From Cocos nucifera (Eukaryota > Streptophyta > Magnoliopsida > Arecales > Arecaceae), in contig QRFJ01004998.1 of NCBI GenBank assembly GCA_006176705.1, forward strand, positions 186,001 to 250,000: a DNA stretch of 64,000 bases, written 5' to 3'. The first letter of the stretch is position 1. Each line of letters starts with the position of its first letter. Below the pieces are notes generated by a model that did not search any database, was not told the origin of the DNA, and saw only the letters and a list, made by a program, of their open reading frames with translations. The translations under genes and the position numbers were made by a program. This document shows, piece after piece, positions 46,112-57,421 of the stretch.

Positions 46112-47110
46112 ATGTTCCTCATAGGTAATGAGGTTCATAGTGATGATCCCAAAACCTATAACGAGACGATATTGAATATCGACTCCGAGAAATGGTTAGA
46201 GACAATGAAGTCAAAAATTGACTCAATGCACTCAAACCAAGTTTGGATCTTGGTAGATCCACCAGAATGTATAGTACCTATTGGGTGTAAATGGATCTAC
46301 ATGAGAAAGATTGGTGCAGATGGGAATGTGAAGATATTCAAAGCTAGATTAGTGGCAAAAGGTTATAGTCAATGCGAAGGCATTGACTATCAGGATACCT
46401 TTTCATCAGTAGCTATGCTAAAATTCATTCGCACATTGCTTGTTGTTGTAGCCTATTTTGATTATGAAATATGGCAAATGGATGTGAAAATGGTATTCTT
46501 AAATGAATATCTTAAGAAAGATATCTATATGGAACAGCCGCTAGGTTTCACATCCAGTGATGATGATCACAAGGTATGCAAGTAGCAAAGGTCTATATAT
46601 GGACTTAAGCAAGCATCTTGGAGCTGGAATACTTATTTTAATGATGTAATCAAATTGTTTGGATTCATCAAGAATGAAGAGGAGTCATATATCTTCAAAA
46701 AGGTTAGTGGGAGTGCTGTTGTCTTTCTCATATTGTACGTGGATGCCATCCTTTTTTTTGGGAATGATATTCCTATGTTGACCATAGTTAAAATGTTGTT
46801 ATCTAAAAAATTCTCCATGAAAAACCTAGGAGAAGCATCCTTTATTTTGAGAATTAAGGTCTATAGAGATAGACCGAATAGGATGCTAGGATTTTCATAG
46901 AAGATGTATATAGAGGAAGTGCTAAAGTAGTTTAGCATGGAAAATTCTAAGAGGGATTTGGTATCCTTCAGACATGATATTCATCTTTCCAAGAAGATGT
47001 GCCCTAGCACACCTGAGGAAATAGAACGCATGAGCAAGATCCCTTATGCTTTAGCAATAGAAAGCCTCATATATGCCATGTTATGTACACGACTTGATAT
47101 AGCCCATGCT
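46112..47110 (+). pseudogene. pol: Element G reverse transcriptase, catalytic box YVDA
   Basis: The N-terminal half is open from 46112 to 46585: SEKWLETMKSKIDSMHSNQV, PIGCKWIYMRKIGADGNVKI, FKARLVAKGYSQCEGIDYQ, VAYFDYEIWQMDVKMVFLNE. A stop at 46586-46588 precedes RSIYGLKQASWSWN. The catalytic box at 46736-46747 reads YVDA (GCC) where E and H have YVDD, so the second metal-binding Asp is lost. KFSMKNLGEASFILRIKVY and MLCTRLDIAHAVSVMSRYQS follow, with TAG codons at about 46899 and 46929. The conserved KARLVAKGY segment missing in E is present here. Confidence 0.9.
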
Positions 47111-47714
47111 GTGAGTGTCATGAGTAGATATCAATCGAATCTAGGTGAAGAACATTGGACTTTTGTGAAATGTATCCTAAAGTACTTGAGAAGAACTAAG
47201 GATATATTGTTGGTCTTTGGTAATGGAGAACTCTAAGTCCAGGGGTATACAGACTCGGATTTTATATCCAATGTAGATGATAAAAAGTCGACATCTGGGA
47301 GTCTGTTTATATGCAATAGTGGAGCTGTCAGCTGAAAAAGTTTCAAACAGACAGTGATAACAGATTCCACAATGGTAGCAGAATACATCGCTATGTCAGA
47401 AGCTGCAAAGAAGGCATTCTGGTATAAGAAGTTTGCCACAGAGATCGGAGTGATGCCACAGATGCCATTCCTCTATACTACAACAATAATGGCACCATAG
47501 CCTTTGCTAAGGAGCTGAGGTCTCACCAGAAATCCAAGCACATCGAGCAGCGATACCACCTCATCCGTAATTAACTCGAGAAGGGTTACATCAAGGTCAA
47601 GAGAGTGGATTCCACAGACAATGTGGCAGACCCACTTACAAAGCCATTGGGCCAGTAGAAGATCGAAGCCCACCTTGAGAAGATGGGACTTAGATTTGTA
47701 GCCAATTGGCTTTA
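47111..47714 (+). pseudogene. pol: Element G RNase H and pol C terminus
   Basis: ILKYLRRTKDILLVFGNGEL, a stop at 47234-47236, VQGYTDSDFISNVDDKKSTS with the first catalytic Asp, a stop in place of Trp near 47334, then ITDSTMVAEYIAMSEAAKKA. A frameshift occurs near 47455. The tail (SHQKSKHIEQRYHLI-like, PLTKPLGQ) continues in another frame to 47714. Confidence 0.82.
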
Positions 47715-47729
47715 GGTCAAATGAAAGTT
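47715..47729 (+). other. Element G polypurine tract (degraded)
   Basis: GGTCAAATGAAAGTT stands where family members have CAAGTGGGAGAT. Confidence 0.6.
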
Positions 47730-49881
47730 TGTTAGATATGTGTGCCCTGGAAGCCAGAATTGACTGACACTTGTAACACACTTCTAGGGACAAAATTATA
47801 ATTTTGACTATAAATAATAAAATAGATTATTTTCTATCACAAATGTGTATTTAGTGTCTGTGATACATCCCTTGAGTTAATGGTAATGATAATTCTTATT
47901 TTCAAGAGTTGAAAATTTAAGACAATAATTTTCATTATTAACTCATAAAATGCTCCTGACCGTAGGATCATCATGAGGATAGTGATTGATTCGAAATGTT
48001 GGTGCACAATTGCTTCTTTATAGTAGATGAGTCTTGAGTCTATGGTGTACAGATACTAGAGTGAGAGTATAGAAACTCGTTAGAGAATGAGGGCACTGAG
48101 CGTGACCACCTCGAGTAGTCATAAGGAAGTCTACCTTCTCATCGATGACTAACTCAAAGCTGTAGTGGTGTGTCTGGTTCTTTGACCTAGGGTGCATAGC
48201 AGTTCACCTTGAGGGTGTTATAGTTTGACTACACCATGACTCATTCTCCTAGCCATTTGAAACCCTGAGATGTATGTTGGCTATAGCATGTTCATTATAG
48301 GAATTGGATTGCACCAAGAGGAAATCTATCTACCTCGGTGGATGAGGAACAGCCCTATGATGATCATGAAAATCAAGTCCATAAGCCTATGGCCATGGCA
48401 GAGTAAAATAATAGAAAGAGTTTCTATTAAGGTTTTCACATCAGACTTGAATCAAATGGTTAAATCATATGATAGAAATTAGGGTTTGACAAGTTCACCT
48501 TAATCCTAATCTAATCGGGGCTCAAGGTAGAAGAACTTAATCGCACAAGTAGCTTTACTGAGAGGTTCATTTTCAATTTTGATGGATTGCCACCATATAC
48601 TGCTAGGTGTCACTGGTGGATTTTGGGAGCAATTAGAATGATTTAGATGATTGATCATTCTAGTTGTCTGAATCAGAAGAGTTCTGATCTATCGAAAAGA
48701 GTTTTGATGATGTCGATGATAGAGATTGTGACATATCCCATTACCATATAGAACTGAACCTAACTAGATCACACAAATAAAGTTTTGGATCTAGATATCA
48801 TCAATTGGACTAACCCAGTTCAATTGATTTGAATTACATTCAATTAGGTTTAAGAAAATCATGCTAGCACAGGATTGAGCCTAACATTCTCCTTCTATTA
48901 TCATTAAAAGTTGTCTCGACTGAGCCAAATAAGTTTGTACTCATTCAGATACCTTCACTTGGTCTGACTGGAGCTTATCCAAGTCAGAAAAAGGTTATCT
49001 TAATTTATAAGATAAATTTGAGACAACATCTACCATTTTCCGTCACCTGCTAATTCTTGTCTTTGACTTTGGTGAAACATTGACCTTCGACACTTAGACA
49101 TTTGTGCATGTGTCATGCACCTATTGAAGAGTAGATAGGGGCTTGTCCCCTTGCTAGATATTGGAAAGGAGGGGGTGCATGCCTAGGAAGGCATGCGCCC
49201 ATGGATAGGGATGCCTGGAGTCCCATATGAATGGGACTCTAGGTTGCTTCTTGGTTTCTACTTAGATGACCCCTAGCTATAGACTTTGACCAGTCTTAGA
49301 TGCCATCTAAGGATGAATTAGTGGGGCTCTCATCTGATTGGATCAGGTGATATCCTTCTACCAATCAGATTTAGATCTGATTGCATGAAGCAACGTGATT
49401 GGCCGGGATGATGTGGCACTGCATGGTGCAGTAGGATCTATATAAACCCTATCTGCGCCCGACTTTCAAAGAGTTCTCTCTTAGCCCATGCCCTAAGGTT
49501 GTTGCTCTCCCTCCTTCATGCCATCTTCTAATCCTCTCTCTCCTCTCCACGCCCATGGAAAGTTGGGCTTCAGTTTGGTGTGATCCAGGCAAGAAAAAGC
49601 TGACGAGAAAGGAAGAAGGCAGCACTGCTGCAGAGACGACTGCAGATCTTCAAAAGGAGTTTTGAAGATCCTCTAAATTAGATTCAGATCTAATTTTTGA
49701 AGAGGTGATAAAGAAAGAAAAAATCTCTAGATTCAGTCCAAGTGGATAACGGTAGAGGCCAGGCGCTTGCGTGGCTTGATCAAGAACCTCATGCATTCAG
49801 CAGGATCATCAAAGGATAATCTGATTATCCAGCATCAAGGTATAAATTAAATTAGATTTAATTTAATTTATTTTTATTTAT

Positions 49882-52368
49882 TGAAAGGAATATGCCCTCA
49901 AGCCAATTTATTTTTGGGATATTCTTTGTCTTCCAGACTCATGTAATGACATTTTTAATAAGTAAAGGCATTTATTTCATCATATGCAGTGTCTTATTTT
50001 TTATTTAAGATTATGATAAACTCTATAAATTAGGGCTATGATTTTAGGATTATGATGAGATCATACTAGTGAGATCTAAAATCTTAAAACCCTAATTTAA
50101 ATATTTCTAATCGATGGGACATTGAGTTACGGATCAATATTTTTCGGTAAGACTAGCACATTCTTTGTATGCTCGATTAAGAGGATGATTGATCTCACAA
50201 TAACTTGTGTATGGTACTAATACAGGAATGTCGGTGCTCATTAGAGAATGAGTTCACTAAATTGATCTAAATTGAGAATATCTAATAGAGTCTTATCTAC
50301 ATGTCAATAGATGATTCTCATAGTGGAATTTGTGCATGTAATCCTTTGACCTGAAACTACCATAGAATGTTATATATATAAAACCATATTTTGGTTCATA
50401 CTTATTCATGACTTAGTTATGTATGGGATGATCTGGATATGGTAGATTATATATATGAAGATTGTGAGTAGGTTAACAAGAAATCGATCTCTTCTGGTAA
50501 GAGGAAATCGCATCCTACCTGCTTCAAACAAATAATGATTCAGGAAGACTTTGATCAAAGCATGATGAAAACTAGAAATAGTATCTAATATTTTATTAAA
50601 TGAATCATTATCATAAGATTGAAAGAGAAATGAATATGATATTGGGATTGATAAATTTTCATACCTAGCATCATATTCAAGATGCTTGAAGATCGAAGGA
50701 TCTAGTTGCATGGTAATTTTCACTGAAGGATATTTTTGGTATTTCCATCAAAATTTCATATCTTCTGGGTAGTCATGATACGTTGCAAGATGTCAATCAT
50801 GTCTTGTAGGTTTGATCAAATTAAAATTTTAATTTGATCATTAAATTAGAAAGTGTTCTAAATTAAGTCAAATTGGGTTGGCTAGTTTTGACCTAAATCG
50901 GTTTGGTTGAGTTCTAACTAGATTAGGTCAAATCACACCCTGACTCACTACTGGTTAGATGTGGAACCCAATGGGTCACACATAAAGAGAATTGATTAAG
51001 GGTCTAATTAGATTAGACCATGTTTGCAAGATGAATATGCTAGCACATATAGCAAACCCTAGCATCTGGATTCGAATTAGATTCGAATCGACTTTCAATT
51101 TGGGTTAATTTAGATCCGATTTGAGCCAAATAAGATTTGGTCTTGAGTTGAATTAACATAGATTGATTGGGCTTCAGATTGGGTGCCACATACCTACATC
51201 CCACATGCCAAAGAGTCTCTCTCTTATGCATGGAAAGTCTTTCATGTGCAAAGGACTCTTTGGCGCATGGAATAAGATGGCGCCTACCTTCTTTGACATT
51301 TTTCATATGTTATGTTGCGTAAATATTTTATAATTAGCATGGACATCTGATATGGAGAGTAGAAGAGTCCTTCTATAGATGAAATGCTTCTTTTTTCTTT
51401 TAAATTTTTTGCCCAGGATGTTTTGTCGCCCAAGCCCCCTTACCGCCGAAGACTCCATGCTGCCTACTCCTCCTTGACATCTCTTGGACTAAGTCAAAGT
51501 CTCTTGGGACTTTGACTATTCAATGTTTATCTCCATGCCTTCTTGCTAAATAGGCGTTCCTTTTAAGATCCATTGGATTGTTTTGTTTCATGATCTAATG
51601 GATGAAAAGGGTGGCGCCAAAGATGAAGCATTGCGACTCTTCGTAAAAACTTACGTAGAATTAATCCAAGAGTCCTTCAGCTTTAAGACACCTCTTGAAC
51701 TAAGTCTATATCTCATTTTTACTGATGAGGTGTGAGATTGGATGATGGGGCATGAGAATTTGATGAGGAAAGGATATGAGATTTTTTGTTGGCACCCCTA
51801 CGTACATTATAAATAGGGGTGCACACCAAGAGTCCGTGTGAGTGAACATTATCTTTTCTTTCTTACAAGAGTTTCTTTTTGTTCAATTTTTTTTCTTTTT
51901 TTCTCTTGTCTAGATCTTTAATTATAAGGACAAGAACTGATCTTAAGACTATGAGATTAGAAAGAAAAATTAAGTAGACAGAAGAAAAAGAAAGATGGAT
52001 AAGGAAAGGGAAGGAAGATGACATAAAGGCTTAAGAAGGTCTTGCCCATTTAATTAAAGTTCTTATTATAAGAATTTTAATTATATAAATCAGAGGTGCT
52101 GGTGTCTTGGTCAAGTCTCTATATGGATCAACATTGGAGGGTGAACACGTGGGCACCTGGTGGAAACCCTAACGGACTGCTACCGACGATCAGGGTCAAA
52201 TTAGGGTTTAGCGATAAGAGGTATGTTCTAATACTTTCTTTTATATTATAAATGCATGTTATATGATTTAATTGCTAATAAGGTGGTCCTTGGGTTTGGG
52301 TTTGGTTTATTTGATTTCATATTTTTGCTTTGAAATCCATGCTTCCGCCCTGTACACCAAATCCAACA
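49882..52368 (+). repeat. Element H 5' LTR
   Basis: This LTR is 2487 bases long and runs TGAAAGGAATATGCCC to AAATCCAACA. It has no sequence relation that I can see to the LTRs of C or E/F/G/J. Confidence 0.95.
51792..51822 (+). promoter_or_regulatory. TATA box framed by a 9-bp inverted repeat (element H 5' LTR)
   Basis: TATAAATA at 51808-51815 lies between GCACCCCTA (51792-51800) and TAGGGGTGC (51814-51822), perfect reverse complements. The same arrangement is intact in the 3' LTR with TATA at 59358-59365. It is probably the promoter core, with transcription starting in the following bases. Confidence 0.7.
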
Positions 52369-52369
52369 G

Positions 52370-52382
52370 TGGTATTCAGAGC
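52370..52382 (+). other. Element H primer binding site with an extra T
   Basis: TGGTATTCAGAGC lies one base after the LTR. It equals the initiator-Met complement TGGTATCAGAGC with one inserted T. Confidence 0.85.
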
Positions 52383-53484
52383 AAGCCTTATTAGGTTAAA
52401 TCATATAATGCTTTGCTTATAGTATAATGGCATAAATGAAAAATATGATATAATATTTTTAGCATATTTTTATATGATGAGATCATATTCTTTTACTTAT
52501 CATAATGAGATTATGTTGTATATATTATTCTGTAAAGGTTGCCCTGATATAGTGGAAAGTTTTCACTATATAATGATGGTTGTCCTAGAATAATTATACA
52601 TGTTAATTGACATATATATATTTTATCATAATTAATGCTATTATGCATTTAGTTTGTTTTAAATCTATATGTGCATTGAGACCTTTTAAATCCCTCTATA
52701 ATAAATAAATAAATATAAATATATATATATTAAGTTGTAGTGTAATTAATCTTTAGCTAAATCAGTCAGGATGTCTAATTGGTCAATCGGTGTCTAGAAA
52801 AAATGGTTCTTGATTGGTAAAGAGAACATGATTTTTTAATTGATTCCATTGTCTGACCTGACCAATTTATTGGTGTCTAAAGAAAGCAATGGGGGGGACT
52901 CCCATTTCTCTCCCATTTACCTGGCCGATTTGATTAATTTAATTTCAGATTGAAATGCTTAATATTATATTCACTACATTAAGGCCTTCCTTCATACTAT
53001 TTTCTTATTATGTCCAGAACCATATTAGTTCTGTTGTGTAACCACAAGATCTATCATGGAAAAAGATGTAATATTAATCTAGTGCATTGAGATGCTTACA
53101 GCATTTTGAATATACTACTTTGTTGTGTAACCACAAAAGTAGTTATATTTCATTTTTGACTGTATAGAAATGAAGGGTTCTACTTAAACTAAAATATTAA
53201 AGTTTGTTGTGTTAACACAAGGCTATTAATGTTTTAGAGGCAAAAGTTTTTTGAGAGTTGCATAAAATGCAATTGGAAAGAGTTTCCTACCTTTGAACTT
53301 ATAACAAGTTTGTTGTGCAACCACAAGACTTTTTATAAGGAATTAGGATCTTATTCTCACTAAGAAAATCAATAAGAGGGTTATGATTTTTAGTGGGAGA
53401 CATAATTAAATTAAAGTCCTAATTTAATTATGTTTGTCATCATGAATTGTTTGCTTATATATTGTTCTTTATTATGTAGATTAA
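52383..53484 (+). other. Element H leader region
   Basis: About 1.1 kb without coding potential. It contains a repeated motif GTTGTGTAACCACAA / TTGTTGTGTTAACACAAG: copies near 53032, 53113, 53197 and 53310 each carry a TTGTG...CACAA hairpin. Confidence 0.55.
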
Positions 53485-54360
53485 ATGGCTTCTTCACTTT
53501 CATTACGTTCAATTTTGGATTCAAATAAATTGACTGGTCAAAATTATGTTGACTGGTTGAGAAATCTTAAAATTAGTACTCAGTCAAGAAAAACTCTCCT
53601 ATATTCTTGACACCCCTGATCCTAAGCCATTAGAAAATGATGCCATAGATGAAGATAAGTCCACATACAAGATGTGGCAAAATGATTTCCCTTACTGTCA
53701 AATGCATCATACTTGCCTCTATGAATAATGAATTATAGAGGCAGCATGATAGCATGGACACTCAATCCATATTGCTCAATCTAAAAGAGCTTTATGGAGA
53801 GCATAGTAGGACTGCTAGATATGAGATATCTAAGCAATTATTTCATGCAAGAATGACAGAAGGAACATCCATACAAAATCATGTTTTGATGGTAATTGAC
53901 CTAATCACTCGATTAAGTCAATTAGGATTTTGTAATGGATGGAGAGTTAAGTCAGGATTTGATCCTGCAATCACTTCAGAATCATTTTCTCAGTTTGTCA
54001 TGAACTATCACATGAACAAACTAAATTCTTCATTGCCTGAGCTGTTAAATATGCTCAAGATAGCAGAAAGCCATATCAAGAAAGATAAGGCTCCTCTTCT
54101 TCTTATGGAAGGGATCTCCAAGAAGAAGGCAGGCAAAAAGGGTTCAAAGAGAAGGTTGAATCCTAAAAGTGGTATAAATAAGAAGAAAAAGGGGAAGAAG
54201 ATCTTCGGACAAACGACCTATTTTCACTGCAGCAAAGCAGGTCATTGGAAGAGGAATTGCAAGGCTTACCTTGCAACCATGAAGTCTGGTGCAAATAATG
54301 CACCAAAAGGTATGTATGAGATACATACTATATTATCATTAAATTCTTTCATTTCAAATT
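53485..54360 (+). pseudogene. gag: Element H gag
   Basis: The start at 53485 begins MASSLSLRSILDSNKLTGQN, the usual N terminus of this copia group, then VDWLRNLKI. Frame changes near 53590 and 53690 shift the next part. From 53754 the frame is open for 260 codons: LLNLKELYGEHSRTARYEIS, QFVMNYHMNKLNSSLPELLN, a Lys-rich run, and the zinc knuckle YFHCSKAGHWKRNC (54219-54260), in which the first Cys is Tyr. Gag forms the particle and binds RNA. This copy lacks a continuous frame and one zinc ligand. Confidence 0.9.
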
Positions 54361-54760
54361 CTTGGGTATTAGATACCGGCTGTGGTTTTCATATCTGCAA
54401 ATCTTTGCAGGGGCTGCAGAAAATTAAGAGTTTGAAGAAAGGTGACTTCAAGCTTTATGGCGCTGGAGGAGAATCTATCCAAGGCAGAAGCTGTAGGGAC
54501 AAATATATTGAAGTTACCTTATGGAAAAGATCTTAGAGCTTACAAATTATTATTATATGCCTAAGATCATTAGAAATATTATATCTATACCCTTGTTATT
54601 AAAACAAGGTTATAGTCTTAATGTAACGAGCGAAGGTTGCTCGATCAAATATTCTAATGAAATTATTTATTTTGGCATATTTAGCAATGGTTTGTTGACT
54701 CTATGTTTGGATAATAATATATTTCATATTGATGAAAATGGAAAACGTAAGAGAGATGAC
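54361..54760 (+). pseudogene. pol: Element H protease
   Basis: SNSWVLDTGCGFHICKSLQG carries the catalytic D-T-G at 54372-54380, intact, in frame with the gag stretch. A frame change near 54520 moves the rest to another frame: ELTNYYYMPKIIRNIISIPL (54545 onward) is the conserved second half. Confidence 0.88.
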
Positions 54761-55494
54761 ATAAATAATACTTTACTTTGGCATTGTCGATTAGGTCATA
54801 TTAGTGAGGCTAGGATTAACAAGTTATACAAAGAAAAGTTCTTTGATCCTTTTGATTATGAATCATTGGGAACTTGTGAATCATGCCTCATGGGTAAAAT
54901 GACCAAGATTCCATTTAGTGGACATAGAGAAAGGACAAATGAGTTATTAGGACTTGTACATACGGATGTATGTGGTCCTATGACAACTCAAGCTAGAGGA
55001 GGATACTCTTATTTTATTACATTCACTGATGATTTATCTAGGTTTGGATATGTGTATCTTATGAAACACAAATTAGAAGCCTTTGATAAATTTAAAGAGT
55101 ATCAAAGTATGGTCGAAAAACAAACTGGACAATGTATAAAAATCCTTCGATCTGATCGGGAGGAGAATACTTATCTAGTGAGTTTCTTGACTATCTTAAA
55201 TTTAAAGGGATTCTCTCTGAATGGACACCTCCTTATACACCGCAATTAAATGGTGTAGCCGAAAGAAAAAATCATACCTTATTAGATATGGTACGGTCCA
55301 TGATGTGCTTCACTGATTTACCTATTTCCTTCTGGGGTCATGCTCTGGAGACTGCAATTTACATCTTGAATAGAGTACCTTCTAAATCTGTATCTAGTAC
55401 TCCATATGACATATGGAGAAGTAAGAAACCTAATCTTAAGTATCTTAAGATATGGGGTTGTCCAGCTTATGTCAAAAAGAAATTTTGGACATAA
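54761..55494 (+). pseudogene. pol: Element H integrase
   Basis: LWHCRLGHISEARINKLYKE is the GAG-pre-integrase block. The core shows LLGLVHTDVCGPMTTQARGG (first Asp at 54965-54967), FITFTDDLSRFGYVYLMKHK and IKILRSDRE (second Asp). About one base is missing near 55160, after which the third motif NGVAERKNHTLLDMVRSMM (Glu present) and LKYLKIWGCPAYVKK read in another frame. All three acidic residues are present, so only the frame is broken. Confidence 0.92.
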
Positions 55495-55750
55495 ACTTGA
55501 TGCTAGATCAGACAGATGTCTATTTATAGGATATCCTAGAAATAGTATAGGATATTTATTCTACCATCCTACTGAACAAAAGGTATTTGTAAGTAGGCAT
55601 GCCATTTTCATGGAAAAAGAATTTATCCTAGAAAAGGGCAGTGGCAGAAATATTGAACTTAGTGAAGTTCAAGAAAAATCAAATAGAAATTTCTCAACCA
55701 TATAATCATATAAAAGAACCAGAACACATAACTCCTATCCATAGGTCTAA
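55495..55750 (+). pseudogene. pol: Element H integrase C terminus and linker
   Basis: After a frame change near 55485, RCLFIGYPRNSIGYLFYHPT and SRHAIFMEKEFILEKGSGRN give the copia integrase C-terminal block. The frame changes again near 55670 into the RSKRVRNTPMRYGF linker. Confidence 0.85.
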
Positions 55751-56800
55751 AAGAGTACGAAATACACCTATGAGGTATGGTTTCATTATTGAGAATAATG
55801 AAGCCCAAGTCATTGAAAATGATGAACCTCTGACCTATGCGGAAGCAGTCAAAAGTAAGGACTCTTACAAATGGCTGGCTGCCATGCAATCCGAAATGGA
55901 ATCCATGCACACCAACAAAGTATGGACTTTGGTGGATGCACCAGAGGATATAAACCCTATTGGATGCAAATGGATTTTTAAGAAAAAGATTGGAGCTGAT
56001 GGTCAAATTGAAACCTATAAGGCCAGATTGGTGGCTAAGGGTTTTAGGCAAAAAAACAGGGGATTGATTATGATGAAACATTTTCACCTATTGCCATGCT
56101 CAAATCTATTTGGATTATGCTTGCTATAGCAGCATACCACGACTATGAAATATGGCAAATGGATGTAAAGACTGCCTTCCTTAATGGTTTCCTTGAGGAG
56201 GAAGTCTATATGTCACAGCCAGAAGGATTTGAGTCAAATGAGAGACCAAATCAGGTATGCAAACTTAAGAGATCCATTTATGGATTAAAGCAAGCATCAA
56301 GGAGTTGGAACATCCATTTTGATGAAACAAGTAAAAGAGTTTGGTTTTATCAAGAATGTTGGATGAACCATGTGTGTACAAGAAAACTAGTGGGAGAACC
56401 ATAGTCTTCTTGGTTCTGTATGTAGATGACATACTCCTCATTGGGAATGATATCCCAATGTTACAATCAGTCAAATTATGGCTATCAAATAAGTTTTTCA
56501 TGAAAGATTTGGGAGAAGCATCCTATATACTAGGAATAAAGATCTATAGAGATAGATCTAAGAGGATGCTAGGCTTGTCCCAATCAAGGTACATTGACTT
56601 AATACTGAAAAGATTCAGTATGGATGGGAGTAAAAGAGGTTATTTACCCATGAGTCAAGGCATACATCTCTCTAAAAAGATGTCTCCAAAGACACCTGAA
56701 GAGAGAAATAGAATGAGTTCTATTCCTTATGCTTCGGCTGTTGGATCAATAATGTATGCCATGTTATGTACAAGGCCTGATGTTGCTTATGCTTTAGGCA
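55751..56800 (+). pseudogene. pol: Element H reverse transcriptase
   Basis: Blocks in order: SYKWLAAMQSEMESMHTNKV, PIGCKWIFKKKIGADGQIET, YKARLVAKGF (open to about 56050), a frame change, MLAIAAYHDYEIWQMDVKTA, FLNGFLEEEVYMSQPEGFES, KLKRSIYGLKQASRSWNIHF, another frame change near 56330, then VFLVLYVDDILLIGNDIPML with the intact box YVDD at 56419-56430, FMKDLGEASYILGIKIYRD and SIPYASAVGSIMYAMLCTRP. All recognised motifs are intact and only two or three indels break the frame. Confidence 0.93.
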
Positions 56801-57407
56801 TTGCAAGTAGATTTCAAGCTGATCCAGGAGAGGATCATTGGAAAGCTGTGAAAAATATTCTTAAGTACTTGAGAAGGACTAAAGATATTTTTCTAGTATA
56901 TGGTGGTTCTGATCTTAAATTAGAAGCATATTCTGATTCTAGTTTTCAATCAGACCCAGATGATAGCAAATCCATTTTCAGGGATATGTCTTTACTCTGA
57001 ATGGTGGAGCAGTGAGTTGGAAGAGTACTAAGCAGCCAACTGTAGCTGACTCAACCACTGAAGCAGAATACATAGCTGTAAGTGAAGCCGCCAAGGAAGC
57101 TATCTGGATGAAGAAGTTCATCACTGAATTAGGTGTTATTCCTGAAATTGAGAATCCAGTACCACTTTACTATGATAATACTGGAGCTGTAGCTCAAGCA
57201 AAGGAACCAAGGTCTCATCATAAATCCAAACACATTCTGAGACACTTCCATCTCGTTCAAGAAATTATTGAAAGACAAGATGTGGTCATAGAACGAGTGG
57301 ATACAAAGAACAACATAGCAGACCCATTCACTAAGGCTTTACCACTGCAACTGTTTGATCGCCACCTTGATTGTATGGGATTAAAATATAAGGGCAATTG
57401 GCTTTAG
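56801..57407 (+). pseudogene. pol: Element H RNase H and pol C terminus
   Basis: VKNILKYLRRTKDIFLVYGG, EAYSDSSFQSDPDDSKS with the first Asp, a frame change near 56980, then VSWKSTKQPTVADSTTEAEY (second and third acidic residues), IAVSEAAKEAIWMKKFITEL, YYDNTGAVAQAKEPRSHHKS and ADPFTKALPLQLFDRHLDCM. It ends in TAG at 57405-57407, four bases before the polypurine tract. This is a full-length copia RNase H with one indel. Confidence 0.93.
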
Positions 57408-57410
57408 TGC

Positions 57411-57421
57411 AAGTGGGAGAT
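57411..57421 (+). other. Element H polypurine tract
   Basis: AAGTGGGAGAT directly precedes the 3' LTR and is the intact consensus copia form. Confidence 0.95.

Noticed and set aside
55659..56087. 142-codon minus-strand open frame
   Set aside because: Shadow of the element H RT on the opposite strand.
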